From JAPOXR01 sp963662395 (GTDB lineage: Bacteria > Pseudomonadota > Alphaproteobacteria > Rhodobacterales > Rhodobacteraceae), in assembly GCA_963662395.1 (NCBI GenBank), contig OY759511.1:1860001-1924000 (forward strand): a stretch of DNA of 64,000 nucleotides, in the 5' to 3' direction. This document shows, one piece after another, positions 1 through 9,864 of the stretch. Position numbers and translations under genes: made by a program. The notes beneath the pieces are model-generated. The model saw nothing but the letters and a program-made list of their open reading frames with translations. It was not told the DNA's origin and did not search any database. Every line of letters begins with the position of its first letter. Positions within the stretch are counted from its first letter, which is position 1.

Positions 1-565
1 GAGTTGCTGCTTTTCCCAAAACCTGTCTTCCGGTCACGCGAGGAGCTCCGGTCAAGTGAAATTCCAACTCTTCAGGTGCCGATCCAAACCGGTTGAGATC
101 GCCTGCTCCCCGCCGACACATCCTGCAGCCCTGCACGCACTCGACCGCCGACCACGGACTGCCCTCCTCGAGCGGCGGCAATGCGACGGCGACATCGGTG
201 CGGGCGAAATCTGTTCCCTTGAACAGCAAGGGCTCGCCCGTCGCTTCGGCAAGAGCATAGGCGAAGCAGTCGCCGAAATTCAGCGCCGCCGGATGGTTGC
301 CCTTTCCGAATCGCCGCCAGGCGCGCCGTGCGGCGATCGCGTGTTCAGCAGTGACCGCGACGAATTCGACGGAGGCCTTCTCCAGAAACGTGTCGAGCGC
401 CTGACCGGCCGCCGCGTCGCCTCGCCCCTCGACCACCATCGCCGCTTCAAGCAGCGCGACGGCAGACATTCGGCGCGGCCACGCCGCCGCGATCGCGTTT
501 TCGTAGCACTCCGTGTCAGCGTCGCCGAACAGTATGGCAAGGACGGCCGAGGTGTCGATGATCAC
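1..565 (-). CDS. vapC: VapC-type PIN-domain toxin (3' end beyond window)
   Basis: Predicted ribonuclease toxin of a type II toxin-antitoxin pair. The frame opens at a GTG at 565 that overlaps the antitoxin stop codon (GTGA), as in translationally coupled vapBC pairs. PIN-domain acidic residues are visible: D4 (VIIDTSA), E40 (LLEAAM), D99 (FGDCFAYA) and D119 (GTDFARTD). VapC proteins are usually about 130 residues, and the fold here ends near residue 127. The frame nevertheless stays open for about 60 more residues to the window edge, so the protein has an odd C-terminal extension or has lost its stop. The tail contains several Cys and Arg residues and looks unlike a PIN domain. The family assignment is firm; activity is inferred. 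Confidence 0.8.
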   Translation of the reverse strand, partial: MIIDTSAVLAILFGDADTECYENAIAAAWPRRMSAVALLEAAMVVEGRGDAAAGQALDTFLEKASVEFVAVTAEHAIAARRAWRRFGKGNHPAALNFGDCFAYALAEATGEPLLFKGTDFARTDVAVALPPLEEGSPWSAVECVQGCRMCRRGAGDLNRFGSAPEELEFHLTGAPRVTGRQVLGKAAT

Positions 566-819
566 CCGGGCAGGCCCCGCTCGTCATAGAGCAGGTCTCC
601 ATGCTCGACCGCGGACGGCCCGGGTCTCAGGAGGCCAGCGCAGTGCTGTCCGATCGCGTGAAGTTCCCGGGCCAGGGTATCCGCGCGCCGGAGTTGTCGC
701 TCCCGTTCCAGACGCTCGCGCAGCGCGGCGGTAATTGCACCGGTCAAGGTATCGCCGGTCAATTCGGCAACTTCCCGCGCCAGCCGGCACGTTTCGTCGT
801 TCTTGATATTCAGGCCCAT
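562..819 (-). CDS. vapB: VapB-type antitoxin
   Basis: 85-residue antitoxin upstream of and overlapping vapC. It begins MGLNIKNDET, the typical start of the VapB/PSK-type transcription-factor family whose N-terminus forms the DNA-binding ribbon-helix-helix or AbrB-like part. A charged helical region (ALRERLERERQLRRAD) follows, which would contact the toxin. I chose ATG 819 because the family's conserved N-terminus starts there and a TATAAT box lies about 28 bases upstream; the frame extends further upstream without family-like sequence. The pair probably represses its own promoter, as is usual for VapBC. Confidence 0.75.
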   Translation of the reverse strand: MGLNIKNDETCRLAREVAELTGDTLTGAITAALRERLERERQLRRADTLARELHAIGQHCAGLLRPGPSAVEHGDLLYDERGLPG

Positions 820-846
820 CGCACTCTCGGTAGAACATTGTAGACT

Positions 847-875
847 ATTATACCCTAGGGGCCATCGAAGACGAA
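847..875 (-). promoter_or_regulatory. Candidate vapBC promoter
   Basis: On the minus strand a perfect TATAAT (847-852) is preceded, after 17 bases, by TTCGTC (870-875), a weak -35. The start codon of vapB is 27 bases downstream of the -10. The palindrome CCCTAGGG sits immediately upstream of the -10 and could serve as an operator. Seen in sequence; function inferred. Confidence 0.5.
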
Positions 876-876
876 C

Positions 877-1280
877 GCAATGCAGGAAGCAGTTGCGGGT
901 ACGGCCAACTACAGAATTTGACGCATGCAGCCGCCCGAATTTCATCCATTGCAGCCGCCCCTCGAGATGGCTGTCCCTGGTTCGACCATGGACACCGGCC
1001 CTCTTTCCGGATCCCGGCGATCAATCCGGGGGGTATGGATTGGCACGGAAGAGGCTGGCGCTGCCAATAGTGAAGAAGGTTCCGAGGTCGCATCGAACTG
1101 TTGCCAATCCCCGCCACCGCCCGCCGTCCGGCGCCGAGGGTATGATAGCGCATTGTAATGGTTGATGTTCTTCTCTCCTCTCCGACCTCCGAACCCTTGA
1201 CTTGCAGCCAGCCATCGCCTTCGATCGCCCCCGATTTGATGTCGCCCGTATGCGGTTTGATGACCGATATGCGGGCATTT
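877..1280. other. Intergenic, no supported gene
   Basis: Between the vapBC promoter and the first integrase remnant I see no open frame with family-like sequence. The open frames here on either strand are low-complexity Arg/Pro-rich translations of GC-rich DNA. It may be decayed mobile-element DNA. Confidence 0.4.
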
Positions 1281-1291
1281 CGGGACGGAGC

Positions 1292-1981
1292 ACCCTCAGG
1301 CTGACCAAGCGGATTGCGGACGGGCTGAAGCCCGGCGGCAAGGACGCCGTCTTCCGGGACCGCGACCTCGCCGGCTTCGGCGTTCGCGTCCATGCGACCG
1401 GTCGCAAGCTCCACATCGTCCGGTCGAGGGGGCCCGAAGCCGCCGTCGCCGATCCGGCGGAACCCTGTCCGAAGGACCATGTCGCCGCTCGCTGCAAGCC
1501 GGGGACGGCGAGGAACTGCCGCATGTCCATCGAGTGTCATTTCCTGCCGGCGGCGGCCAACCAGGCGATACGGGCGCTCTCGAAGATGCTCTCGCCGGCC
1601 GGGAGCCGGGAGATGCACCCGCCCGGGCGCAACCCGTGTCGGCATGTCCGCCAGTACCGCGACATACCCGCGAGCGCTTCCTGACGGCGGACGGGTTCCG
1701 GCGCATCGGCGATGTGCTGAAGACCTTCGAGGCCGATGGCTCGATGAGGCCGATGGCCATCGCGGCGATCCGCCTCCTGATGCCGACCGGTTGCCGCAAG
1801 GGCGAGATCCTGACCCTGCACCGGGACGGCATCGAGCGGGAGGACGGCGTCCCCTGGGTGCCCAGGGGCGCGAAACCGAAGAGCCGTCCGGCCTGCCGGT
1901 CATCGGGCGCCTGCTCGGCCATGCCCGGGCCGGCACCACCGCCAAATACGCCCACCTGGTGCGCGACGCCGGGGCGGCGTG
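1292..1981 (+). pseudogene. Decayed tyrosine integrase, copy 1
   Basis: Remnant of a phage-type tyrosine recombinase with an N-terminal arm-binding domain (DUF4102). The start reads LTKRIADGLKPGGKDAVF and GFGVRVHATGRK, the classic DUF4102 opening. A deletion removes most of the core-binding domain. The catalytic domain resumes in a second frame from about 1677 (RFLTADGFRRIG; TGCRKGEIL with the catalytic Arg). The end (LPVIGRLLGH and TTAKYAHL, holding the catalytic His and Tyr) is in a third frame and terminates at 1981. The HxxR segment is missing. At least two frameshifts and two deletions make it non-functional. It is closely related to the copy that follows at once. Confidence 0.8.
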
Positions 1982-1992
1982 AGGGGATCTGC

Positions 1993-2959
1993 GATGCGGC
2001 AGAGGACGATCTCCAGCCGCTCCATGGCCGCCAGACGGTCGGGCGCGACACCGTGTTCCGGGACCGGATCGTGACCGGCTTCGGGGTCCGGTGCGGGTCC
2101 ATCCGACCGGCGGCAAGGTCCATATCGCCCGGGCGCCGGGGCCGGAGGGGCCGAAGCGGGTGACGGCGGTGCGGCTGCCGGTGGCGCTGCCGCTCGCGGC
2201 CCGGGTCAAGGGCGGCCCAACCGTCGCCGACCTGGCATCGCGCTATCTGGAGGACCATGTCGAGATCCGGCTCAAACCGAGGACGCAGGTGAAGCTCCGC
2301 GGCGTGCTGCGCCGCCACATCCTGCCCGCGCTCGGCCGGCTGCCGGTCGAGGCGGTGGAGCGCCGGCAGGTCGTCGAGCTGCACCGCGGGCTGAGCGACC
2401 GCCCGGTGGTGGCGAACCGGGCGGTCAAGACCCTGGCGCACATGTACCGTCCGGGCGAGGGCCGGGGCCTCGTGCCGGCGGACTGCAACCCGTGCCGGTC
2501 GATCGAAAAGCATCCCGAGCGCGGCCGCGGGCGCTTCCTGACCGACGCCGAGTTCGCCCAGCTCGGGCGGGCGCTGGACGAGGCCGCGGACGACGGAGCC
2601 GTCCCGCCCGTGGCGGCGGCGATCCGCCTGCTGATGCTCACCGGCTGCCGCAAGGGCGAGGTCCTCGCGCGGCACTGGACGGACGTCGATCTCGACGCCG
2701 GCGGTGCGGATGCTGGAGGGCCTGCCGCGCCTGGCGGGCCGTGCGGGAAGCCGCGAAGCTGGAGGATGTGCGGATTCATGACCTTCGACACAGCTTCGCT
2801 TCCAGGGCGCTGGCGCTCGGGGAAACGCTGCCGGTAATCGGCAAGCTGCTCGGGCACAACGACATCGAGACGACGGCAAGATACGCCCATCTGGCACAGG
2901 ATTCCGTCCATGAGGCAGCGGAGCGGATCGCCTGGAGCATTGCGGCCGATGTTCTTTAG
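1993..2959 (+). pseudogene. Decayed tyrosine integrase, copy 2
   Basis: Second, longer integrase remnant of the same family, directly downstream of copy 1. Pieces in order: GRDTVFRDRIVTGFGVR (arm-binding domain); a frameshift near 2090; a long intact central part with core-binding and early catalytic sequence (LEDHVEIRLKP, RRHILPALGRLP, then TGCRKGEVLARHW with the catalytic Arg); a deletion and frameshift near 2700-2750; then HDLRHSF (HxxR), LLGHND and TARYAHLAQ (catalytic Tyr). All catalytic residues survive but in two frames with a gap, so it is a recent pseudogene. It probably belonged to the element that brought in the helicase gene downstream. Confidence 0.8.
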
Positions 2960-3048
2960 CTGGTAGACGTTCGCTAATTGCGCATTGCTCTCGGCAGCAT
3001 GCGCATGACCGATGCGGTTTCATCCACGACAGGAATTCCAAAGAACCA

Positions 3049-3334
3049 GTGGGAACGGAAGAGCTTCTCTCGCGATGCGTCTCGGTCGACCTTGAAGTCG
3101 ATCCGAACACCGGCCGAATTCGCAGCTTCTCCGCTGTCCGTCTGGTGACGAGCGATACATGTACCTATCGTGGCGGCGACTTCGCGAAGGCACTGCTCGC
3201 GCTGGACGCCTATTCCTCCGGCACGGACTTCGTGCTCGGCCACAACGTGATTCAGCACGATCTGCCATATCTGCGAGAAGCACGTTCCAGCCTGCAACTC
3301 CTAACGAAGCCCCCGATTGATACACTCTGGCTAG
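3049..3334 (+). pseudogene. 5' fragment of exonuclease-RecQ-UvrD gene, cut off by an IS
   Basis: The first 95 codons of the giant helicase gene, from a GTG at 3049. They encode the start of a DEDD-type 3'-5' exonuclease domain: CVSVDLEVDP contains the D-x-E pair (exo I) and GHNVIQHDLPYL matches exo II. The frame reads IDTLWL up to a CTAG, where an IS5-family element begins at 3335. Joining this fragment to 4210, leaving one CTAG, gives TLWLDPLAFPRNPYHRL in one continuous frame. The break is therefore purely the insertion. By itself this piece would yield only a short exonuclease fragment with an IS-encoded tail ending at 3372. Confidence 0.85.
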
Positions 3335-3434
3335 GGCCTGTTGACAATCGGGTTGCGAATCAGCCGTCTTGATGCCATTTTCCTCGCAACGCACGCCAAG
3401 AAACGGCGGCACGAGCAGGTGAGGCAGATGACAA

Positions 3435-3809
3435 ATGAATGAAGACAGGACGGTACTGACCGACGCCATGTGGGCGCGGATCGAGCACATATTGCCCGGC
3501 AAGGCGACCGATCCAGGTGTCACCGCGGCAGATAACAGGCAGTTTCTCGAGGCGGTGTTGTGGCGGATCCGCACCGGCTCGCCCTGGCGCGACCTTCCGG
3601 AGCATTTCGGCAACTGGAACAGCGTCTTCAAGCGGTTCCGACGCTGGGCGCTTTCGGGTGTCTTCGAACGTATATTCAACGAGTTGTCCGATGAATTCGA
3701 CCTTGAGTACATCTTCGTCGATGGCACCATCGTACAGGCCCACCAGAAGGCGGCCGGTGCAAAAGGGGGACCTGCCGGCAAGGCATCGGACGCTCCCGGG
3801 GCGGCCTGA
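3435..3809 (+). CDS. IS5-family transposase, OrfA part (copy 1)
   Basis: 124 residues, the N-terminal half of an IS5/IS427-group DDE transposase. The typical opening (LTDAMWARIEHILPG) and the WRIRTGSPWRDLPEHFGNW block are present, and the first catalytic Asp is probably in IFVDGTIVQAHQ. The full enzyme needs a -1 shift into the downstream frame. A slippery run AAAAGGGGG at 3761-3769 sits 40 bases before the OrfA stop in the right frame for this. Alone, OrfA lacks the rest of the DDE triad. Confidence 0.85.
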   Translation: MNEDRTVLTDAMWARIEHILPGKATDPGVTAADNRQFLEAVLWRIRTGSPWRDLPEHFGNWNSVFKRFRRWALSGVFERIFNELSDEFDLEYIFVDGTIVQAHQKAAGAKGGPAGKASDAPGAA

Positions 3810-3820
3810 CCAGCAAGATC

Positions 3821-4192
3821 GTGGCGGTGGTGGACGCCCTTGGCTACCTGGTCCGCTTCGTGATCCTTCCTGGACAGGCCCATGACCTTGCCGGCGTGCC
3901 GGAACTTCTCGAGGATCTTTCCTTCGGCGCCCTCATCGGCGACAAGGCATTCGATGCCGGCTGGCTGCTCGAGGAGATCAAGGAGAGCGGGGCAGAGGCG
4001 GTGATTCCGGCGCGACGGAACCGGACAGTGCCCAGGGATCATGACCGGGAGATGTACAAGTGGCGGCACCAGATCGAGAATTTCTTCTCAAGAATCAAGG
4101 AGTTCCGGGCAGTGGCGACCCGCTACGACAAGACTGACGCCAGTTTCGCCGCGGCGATTCATCTCGTCAGTGGCGTGGTTGCGGCAACATGA
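3821..4192 (+). CDS. IS5-family transposase, OrfB part (copy 1)
   Basis: C-terminal half of the transposase, read in the -1 frame relative to OrfA. It holds the second Asp (GALIGDKAFDAGW) and the C-terminal block with the Glu (YKWRHQIENFFSRIKEFR). The coding frame is open upstream of the ATG through GRSRGGLTSKIVA, which belongs to the fusion product. The true protein is thus OrfAB made by frameshifting. It ends 13 bases before the right inverted repeat's outer boundary. Confidence 0.85.
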   Translation: MAVVDALGYLVRFVILPGQAHDLAGVPELLEDLSFGALIGDKAFDAGWLLEEIKESGAEAVIPARRNRTVPRDHDREMYKWRHQIENFFSRIKEFRAVATRYDKTDASFAAAIHLVSGVVAAT

Positions 4193-4209
4193 TTGTCAAC
4201 AGGCCCTAG

Positions 4210-7200
4210 ACCCGCTCGCCTTTCCCCGCAACCCGTATCACCGCCTGGTCAAGCACTATAAGGACGGGCGTCTCCAGGTCGGGAGCGCCAGCGACCCCGA
4301 AGTCGACGCCGGGCTCGTGCTCACCGTCCTCCGAAACCAGCTGGCCGAGTTGCAAGAGCTCGCGCGAGACGACCCCGATTTGCTGACAGCCCTCCACTGG
4401 CTCGCGACATCGGGCGAGAAGCCACAAGGTTTCGAGGCGGTCTTCCGGTCAGCAAGGGATGCGCCAAGGCCGGACGCCCCGGACGCGCAACGGGCGATCC
4501 GGAACGTCCTCGCAGGCCGGGCCTGCACCCACCAGATCGAACTGGCGATCCCGGACGCCGGGCGAACCGGTTGGTCGTTCGCCTACGCACTCTCCTGGAT
4601 CGCGGTGGCGGGCGAAGACTCCGTGATGCCGCCCTGGGTCCGGCACAAGTTTCCTGAGACCGGCGTGCTTGTTCGAAGGCTCCGCGACACGTCCTGCACG
4701 GATCCCGCCTGCGACTGGTGCCGGTCCTGGAGCGACCCGGCGAGACTTCTGGAGCAGTGGTTCGGCTTCGGGGGGTTCCGGCCGAAGCCCGCCGGCGAGG
4801 ACGGCCGTTCCCTGCAGGAGACCATCGTCGCGGCAGCGCTCGCCAAGTCCTCGGTCCTCGGAATCCTTCCGACCGGCACCGGCAAATCGCTCTGTTATCA
4901 GCTGCCGGCGCTCGCCAAATATCACCGGACCGGCGCGCTCACCGTCGTCATCTCGCCACTCGTCGCGCTCATGGCCGATCAGGTCGCCAGTCTGAAGCGC
5001 CAGGGCATCTCGTCCTGCGTCACCGTCAACGGCCTCCTTTCGCTGCCCGAGCGCCACGACGCGCTCGACCGGGTCCGCCTTGGCGATGCCTCGATGCTGC
5101 TCATCTCGCCGGAGCAGATCAGAAACCCGTCCGTGCGGTCCATCCTGAAGCAGAGGGAAGTCGGATACTGGGTCGTCGACGAGGCGCATTGCGTCTCCAA
5201 ATGGGGCCACGACTTCCGGCCCGACTACCGCTACATCGCCCACTTTATCCGGGAGTATTCCGGCGACAGCGAACCGGCACCGCTGATCTGCCTGACCGCG
5301 ACGGCCAAGCCCGGCGTCATCGACGACATCTGCAAGCATTTCGAGGAGAAGCTGGGCGTCGATCTCGAGCGGATCGACGGCGGCACGCATAGGGACAATC
5401 TCTCGTTCGAGGTCATCCAGACCGACAAGACCGGCAAGCTGGGCGACATCGTCTGGGTTCTAGAGAATGCGCTGCCCTCGGAAGGCGTCTCGGGCGCGAT
5501 CGTCTACTGCGCGACCCGAAGCGCCACCGAGCGGGTGTCCGACTTCCTCAAGGAGAAGGGCTACGCCGCCGGCCATTACCATGCCGGGCTGAAGCCGGAT
5601 GCCAAGCTGGAGACGCAGGAGCAGTTCGCGAACGGCATGCTCCGCGTGATCGCCGCGACCAATGCCTTCGGCATGGGGATCGACAAGTCCGACATCCGTC
5701 TCGTCGTCCACGCCGACATCCCGGGCTCGCTCGAGAACTACGTCCAGGAGGCCGGCCGCGCCGGGCGCGACGGCAAGCCTGCCCGCTGCGTCCTGCTCTA
5801 CAGCAACGACGACATCGAAAAGCAGTTCACGCTCTCGGCCCGGTCGCGTCTCGACAAACAGGAAATCGGGGCAATCCTGAAGTCCTTGCGGCGATTGGGA
5901 CGGCGATCCAAACGGGAGGGCGAGGTCGTCGCGACACCCGGCGAGATCGCCAAGGAAGATGTTGACGGCGACTTCGGACGGGACAGGGACACCGAGGATA
6001 CCCGGGTGAAGATCGCCGTCTCCTGGCTCGAAGAGGCGATACTGCTCAAGCGCGAAGAGAACTTCGTGCGGGTGTTTCCGTCTTCATTGAAGATCCGGAC
6101 CATCGATGAAGCGCGCAAGCGGATCAAAGCTGTGGACACGACACCGGCCTACCGGACCAAACTCCTCCGGCTCGTCCGCAGCCTGCTCGACTCCCCGCCC
6201 GACCGTGGCATCTCCACGGACGAACTCTGCGGCGAAACCGGCCTGACCCCGGCCCGGCTGCGCAAGGCGCTCAACTTCCTCGAAGCACTCGGGATCGCCT
6301 CGAACGACACCGCGATCACGGTCTTCATCCATCTTGCCGTGGAGGACTCCTCCAGCAGGCGCCTTGCCGAGGTCTCCGGTCTCGAGGGCGACCTGCTCGA
6401 CCGGTTCCGAGAGCTGGCGCCCGGCCTTGAGCCCGGCGAGGTGTCGAACCTCAATCTCAGGCTGGCCTCGCAGCAGCTCCGCGATGCGGGTCACACGACG
6501 GTCCGGCCCGACATCGTCGAGAAGCTGATTCGCGGCATCGCGCGGGACGGCCGGGAGGACGCGGAGGGCATTGCCAGCTTCCAGGTGCGCAAGATCGACC
6601 GCCAGCACCTCTCGCTTCGCCTCCAGCGCAGCTGGGAAAAGCTCACCCTCACCTCCCGACTTCGCCGCAGGGCTGCCTCCGTGCTGCTCGCCTCGCTCAC
6701 CGACTCCGCGCCGGCGAACGCCCGCGGCAAGGACGTGCAGGTCGCGACCACCCTCGGCGCCCTGATCTCGGCGCTGACAAGCGACCTCGAACTGGCACAG
6801 GAGATCACCGATCCCTCCAGCCTTCTCGACCACGCCCTCCTTTGGCTGCACGAGCAGGGGGCGGTGACGCTGGGCCGGGGTCTAACCATCTTCCGTCCGG
6901 CGATCACCGTCCGTCTCGAGCGGGGTAGCCGGAAGTTTACCGAGACCGACTTCCAGCCGCTCCAGACCCACTATGACGAGCAGACGCTCCAGACCCACAT
7001 CATGGCGGCCTATGCGGAACGTGGCCTGGACTCGATGCGCGAGGCGCGCCGCCTGAGGGACGACTATTTCACGCTCGACCGGCAGGCATTCGTCGAGAGG
7101 TGGCTACCCCGCAGCGCGGTCGCGCTGCGCCGCCAGACGACGCCCGAATCCTGGCGCGCGATCGTCGAATCCCTAGGCAACGCCGACCAGACCCGGATCG

Positions 7201-9026
7201 TGGCCGACGACCGCGAGCAGACCAGTGTCCTCGTGCTGGCAGGCCCGGGCTCGGGCAAAACGCGCGTCCTCGTGCACCGTATCGCCTACCTGATCCGTGT
7301 CCGGCGGCAGGACCCGCAGGGCATCCTTGCGCTGGTCTACAACCGCCACGCCGCAACCGAGATCCGACGGCGCTTGTTCGATCTGCTTGACGAGGATGCA
7401 CGTGGCGTGACGGTGTCCACCTGTCACGGACTGGCCATGCGCCTGGTCGGGGCGAGCTTCGTCGGACAGGCCGGAGACATCGCGAAGGGTGAGTTCGACA
7501 AGATTCTCAAGCAGGCGGTCGCGTTGCTCCGGGGTGACGGCCTCTCCCGCGACGAGGCCGAGGCGCAGCGCGACACGCTGATCGAGGGATATCGTTGGAT
7601 TCTGGTCGACGAATACCAGGATATCGGCCCGGACGAGTATGAGTTGATCGCCGCCGTCGCCGGACGGTCCACCGAGGACGAAGACAGCCGCCTCAGCCTC
7701 TTTGCGGTCGGCGACGACGACCAGAACATATACGCTTTCAAGGGCGCGTCCGTCGCCTTCATCCGGCGCTTCGAGAATGACTACGCCGCGCGCCCGGTCC
7801 ATCTCATCGAGAACTATCGCTCGACAGCGAACATCGTCGAGGCCGCCAACATGCTCATCGCGCCGGCCCCGCAACGCATGAAGGCCGACCACGACATCGT
7901 GGTGAACCGGAGCCGGCGGAAAGGCCGGCCGGGCGGCGAGTTCGAGCGGTTCGATCCGATCGGGCGGGGACGTGTGCAGGTGCTGCGCGTGCCGAGGGAC
8001 GAAACTGTTCAGGCCGTCCTGGCGGTGCGCGAGCTGGAGCGTCTTTCGAAGCTGGCACGCGACGACTGGGATTGGGCCAGGGCGGCGATCATCGCCCGCA
8101 CCTGGCGCCAACTTGGGCCCATCAGGAACTACTGCGAGGCGCGGGGCATTCCGGTCCAGGTTGCATCCGACGATCCGCCGAATGTCTGGCGGCTGCGTGA
8201 GACCCAGAGCCTGGTCGACTGGCTCAGGAGGCGGTCCGGCACCGCTGTCCGGGTTGCCGACGTCGCCGGTTGGATGGACCGGCAGCCAAACGGTCCCTGG
8301 TGGTGGCTGCTGAGAGAGGGTCTTGAGGACCTGTTCCATGAACTCGGTGACCGCGAGGCCGATCGCAAGGACGTGATCGAATGGCTTGCCGAATGGGCCC
8401 GCGACGCCCGAAAGCGCCGGACTGGCCTGCTGCTGCTTTCGGCCCACCGGGCCAAGGGGCTCGAATTCGACGATGTGGTCGTTCTCGACGGCGACTGGGA
8501 CCGGCCGTCGAACGGCGAGGACGGGGACGCCGAGCGCCGCCTCTACTATGTCGCCGTGACGCGGGCCCGCCGGAGCCTGGCGCTGATCTCCATGGGCGCC
8601 AGTCATCCCTTTATCGACAGCCTGGAAGGACCGGCGGTGGCCCATCACGCCCCCCATGTGAACGGCCTCGACGTTGCCGATTGCACAAAGATATACCGCA
8701 CGCTCAATCCCTCGGAGGTCGACCTGGGCTTCGCGGGGCGGCTGACCGACGGAAATCCGGCGCTGCGGTCCCTCGACCGAATTGCGGCGGGCGACGCTGT
8801 CGGCCTGAAGCAGGACGGCGGCCGCTGGCTCATCGTCGACCAGGATGGCGTTGCGATCGGACGCCTCGCCAGGAAGTTCGCACCGCCAGAAGGGGCCGCC
8901 TTCGTGGAAGGCAGCGTCTATGCAATCACAACGCGCTTTCGATCAGATTCCGGCGAGGACTTCCAGCCCCAGCTCCGCCGGGACCGTTGGAGCGTCGTGC
9001 TTCCTGAATTGGTCTTCCGGTTCTGA
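4210..9026 (+). CDS. RecQ-type DEAH helicase fused to UvrD-type helicase (5' end displaced by IS)
   Basis: Main part of a 1700-residue fusion protein, numbered here as if the IS were absent. Residues 1 to about 200 are a DEDD exonuclease, mostly in the displaced 5' fragment. A RecQ helicase core follows: LPTGTGKSLCYQLP (about 315), VVDEAHCVSKWGHDFRPDY (about 418), CLTATAKP and QEAGRAGRDGKP. A middle winged-helix-like region leads to a full UvrD/PcrA superfamily-1 helicase: AGPGSGKTRVLVHR (about 1106), LVDEYQDIGPDEYE (about 1228), GDDDQNIYAFKG, LSAHRAKGLEFDDV and YYVAVTRARR (about 1540). Two opposed helicase types plus a nuclease in one chain suggest DNA end processing, as in RecBCD-like machines or phage defence; that role is inference. 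The frame extends upstream into the IS (to 4041), so expression of a truncated helicase is conceivable. Confidence 0.85.
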
Positions 9027-9106
9027 ATTGCACGAGGAGGTTGTAGCCGTACGCGCTCAAGAGTTCCCCCACCTTCCCCGCAGCATACACTAGGGCCTGT
9101 TGACAA

Positions 9107-9478
9107 TCATGTCGCCGCAACCACGCCACTGACGAGATGAATCGCCGCCGCGAAGCTCTCGTCGGTCTTGTCGTAGCGGGTGGCGATGGCCCGGAACTCC
9201 TTGATTCTTGCGAAGAAGTTCCCGATCTGGTGCCGCCACTTGTACATCTCCCGGTCATGATGCCGGAGTATTGTCCGGTTCCGTCTCGGGGGAATCACCG
9301 CCATTGCCCCGCTATCCTCGATCTCCTCGATCAGCCAGCCGGCATCGAATGCCCTGTCGCCGATGAGGGCTCCGAAGGAAAGATCCCCGAGAAGCTCCGG
9401 CACGCCGGCAAGGTCATGCGCCTGTCCGGGAAGGATGACGAAGCGCACGAGGTAGCCGAGTGCGTCCACCACCGCCAC
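9107..9478 (-). CDS. IS5-family transposase, OrfB part (copy 2)
   Basis: C-terminal half of the copy 2 transposase (ALIGDRAFDAGW, YKWRHQIGNFFARIKEF). The Glu that precedes NFF in copy 1 is Gly here (HQIGNFF against HQIENFF). If that Glu is the catalytic one, this copy may be inactive. Otherwise intact and 123 residues long. Confidence 0.85.
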   Translation of the reverse strand: MAVVDALGYLVRFVILPGQAHDLAGVPELLGDLSFGALIGDRAFDAGWLIEEIEDSGAMAVIPPRRNRTILRHHDREMYKWRHQIGNFFARIKEFRAIATRYDKTDESFAAAIHLVSGVVAAT

Positions 9479-9489
9479 GATCTTGCTGG

Positions 9490-9864
9490 TCAGGCCGCCT
9501 CTCGAGCGTCCGATACCCTGCCCGGAGGTCCCCCTTTTGCGCCGGCCGCCTTCTGGTGGGCCTGCACGATGGTGCCATCGACGAACACGTATTCGAGGTC
9601 GAACTCATCGGACAACTCGTTGAATACCTGTTCGAAAATGCCCGAAAGCGCCCATCTGCGGAAGCGCTTGAAGATGCTGTTCCAGTTGCCGAAATGTCCG
9701 GGAAGGTCGCGCCATGGCGATCCGGTGCGGATCCGCCACAGTACCGCCTCGAGAAACATCCTGTTGTCTGCCGCGGTGACACCGGGATCGGTTTCCTTTC
9801 CGGGCAATATGTGCTCGATCCGCGCCCACATGGCGTCGGTCAGCACCGTCCTGTCTGTATTCAT
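9490..9864 (-). CDS. IS5-family transposase, OrfA part (copy 2)
   Basis: 124-residue N-terminal half of the copy 2 transposase, aligned over its whole length with the copy 1 protein with about 14 substitutions. It contains LTDAMWARIEHILPG and YVFVDGTIVQAHQ. The same AAAAGGGGG slippery run is present (complement at 9530-9538), which supports a programmed -1 shift rather than decay because both diverged copies share it. Confidence 0.85.
   Translation of the reverse strand: MNTDRTVLTDAMWARIEHILPGKETDPGVTAADNRMFLEAVLWRIRTGSPWRDLPGHFGNWNSIFKRFRRWALSGIFEQVFNELSDEFDLEYVFVDGTIVQAHQKAAGAKGGPPGRVSDAREAA

Larger units (their letters stand above)
3335..4205 (+). mobile_element. IS5-family insertion sequence, copy 1
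   Basis: 871-bp element with perfect 15-bp terminal inverted repeats (GGCCTGTTGACAATC at the left, its complement at 4191-4205). CTAG lies directly outside both ends (3331-3334 and 4206-4209), a target duplication. Inside are two overlapping transposase frames joined by a probable -1 frameshift, the layout of the IS427 group of the IS5 family. It interrupts the exonuclease-RecQ-UvrD gene in the same orientation. A copy about 89% identical in protein lies inverted at 9094-9961. Confidence 0.9.

Noticed and set aside
848..3110. Long minus-strand frames (453 and 604 codons)
   Set aside because: Antisense of the two integrase remnants; composition is Arg/Pro-rich with no recognisable domain.
7173..8657. 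494-codon minus-strand open frame
   Set aside because: Antisense of the UvrD part of the fusion helicase.
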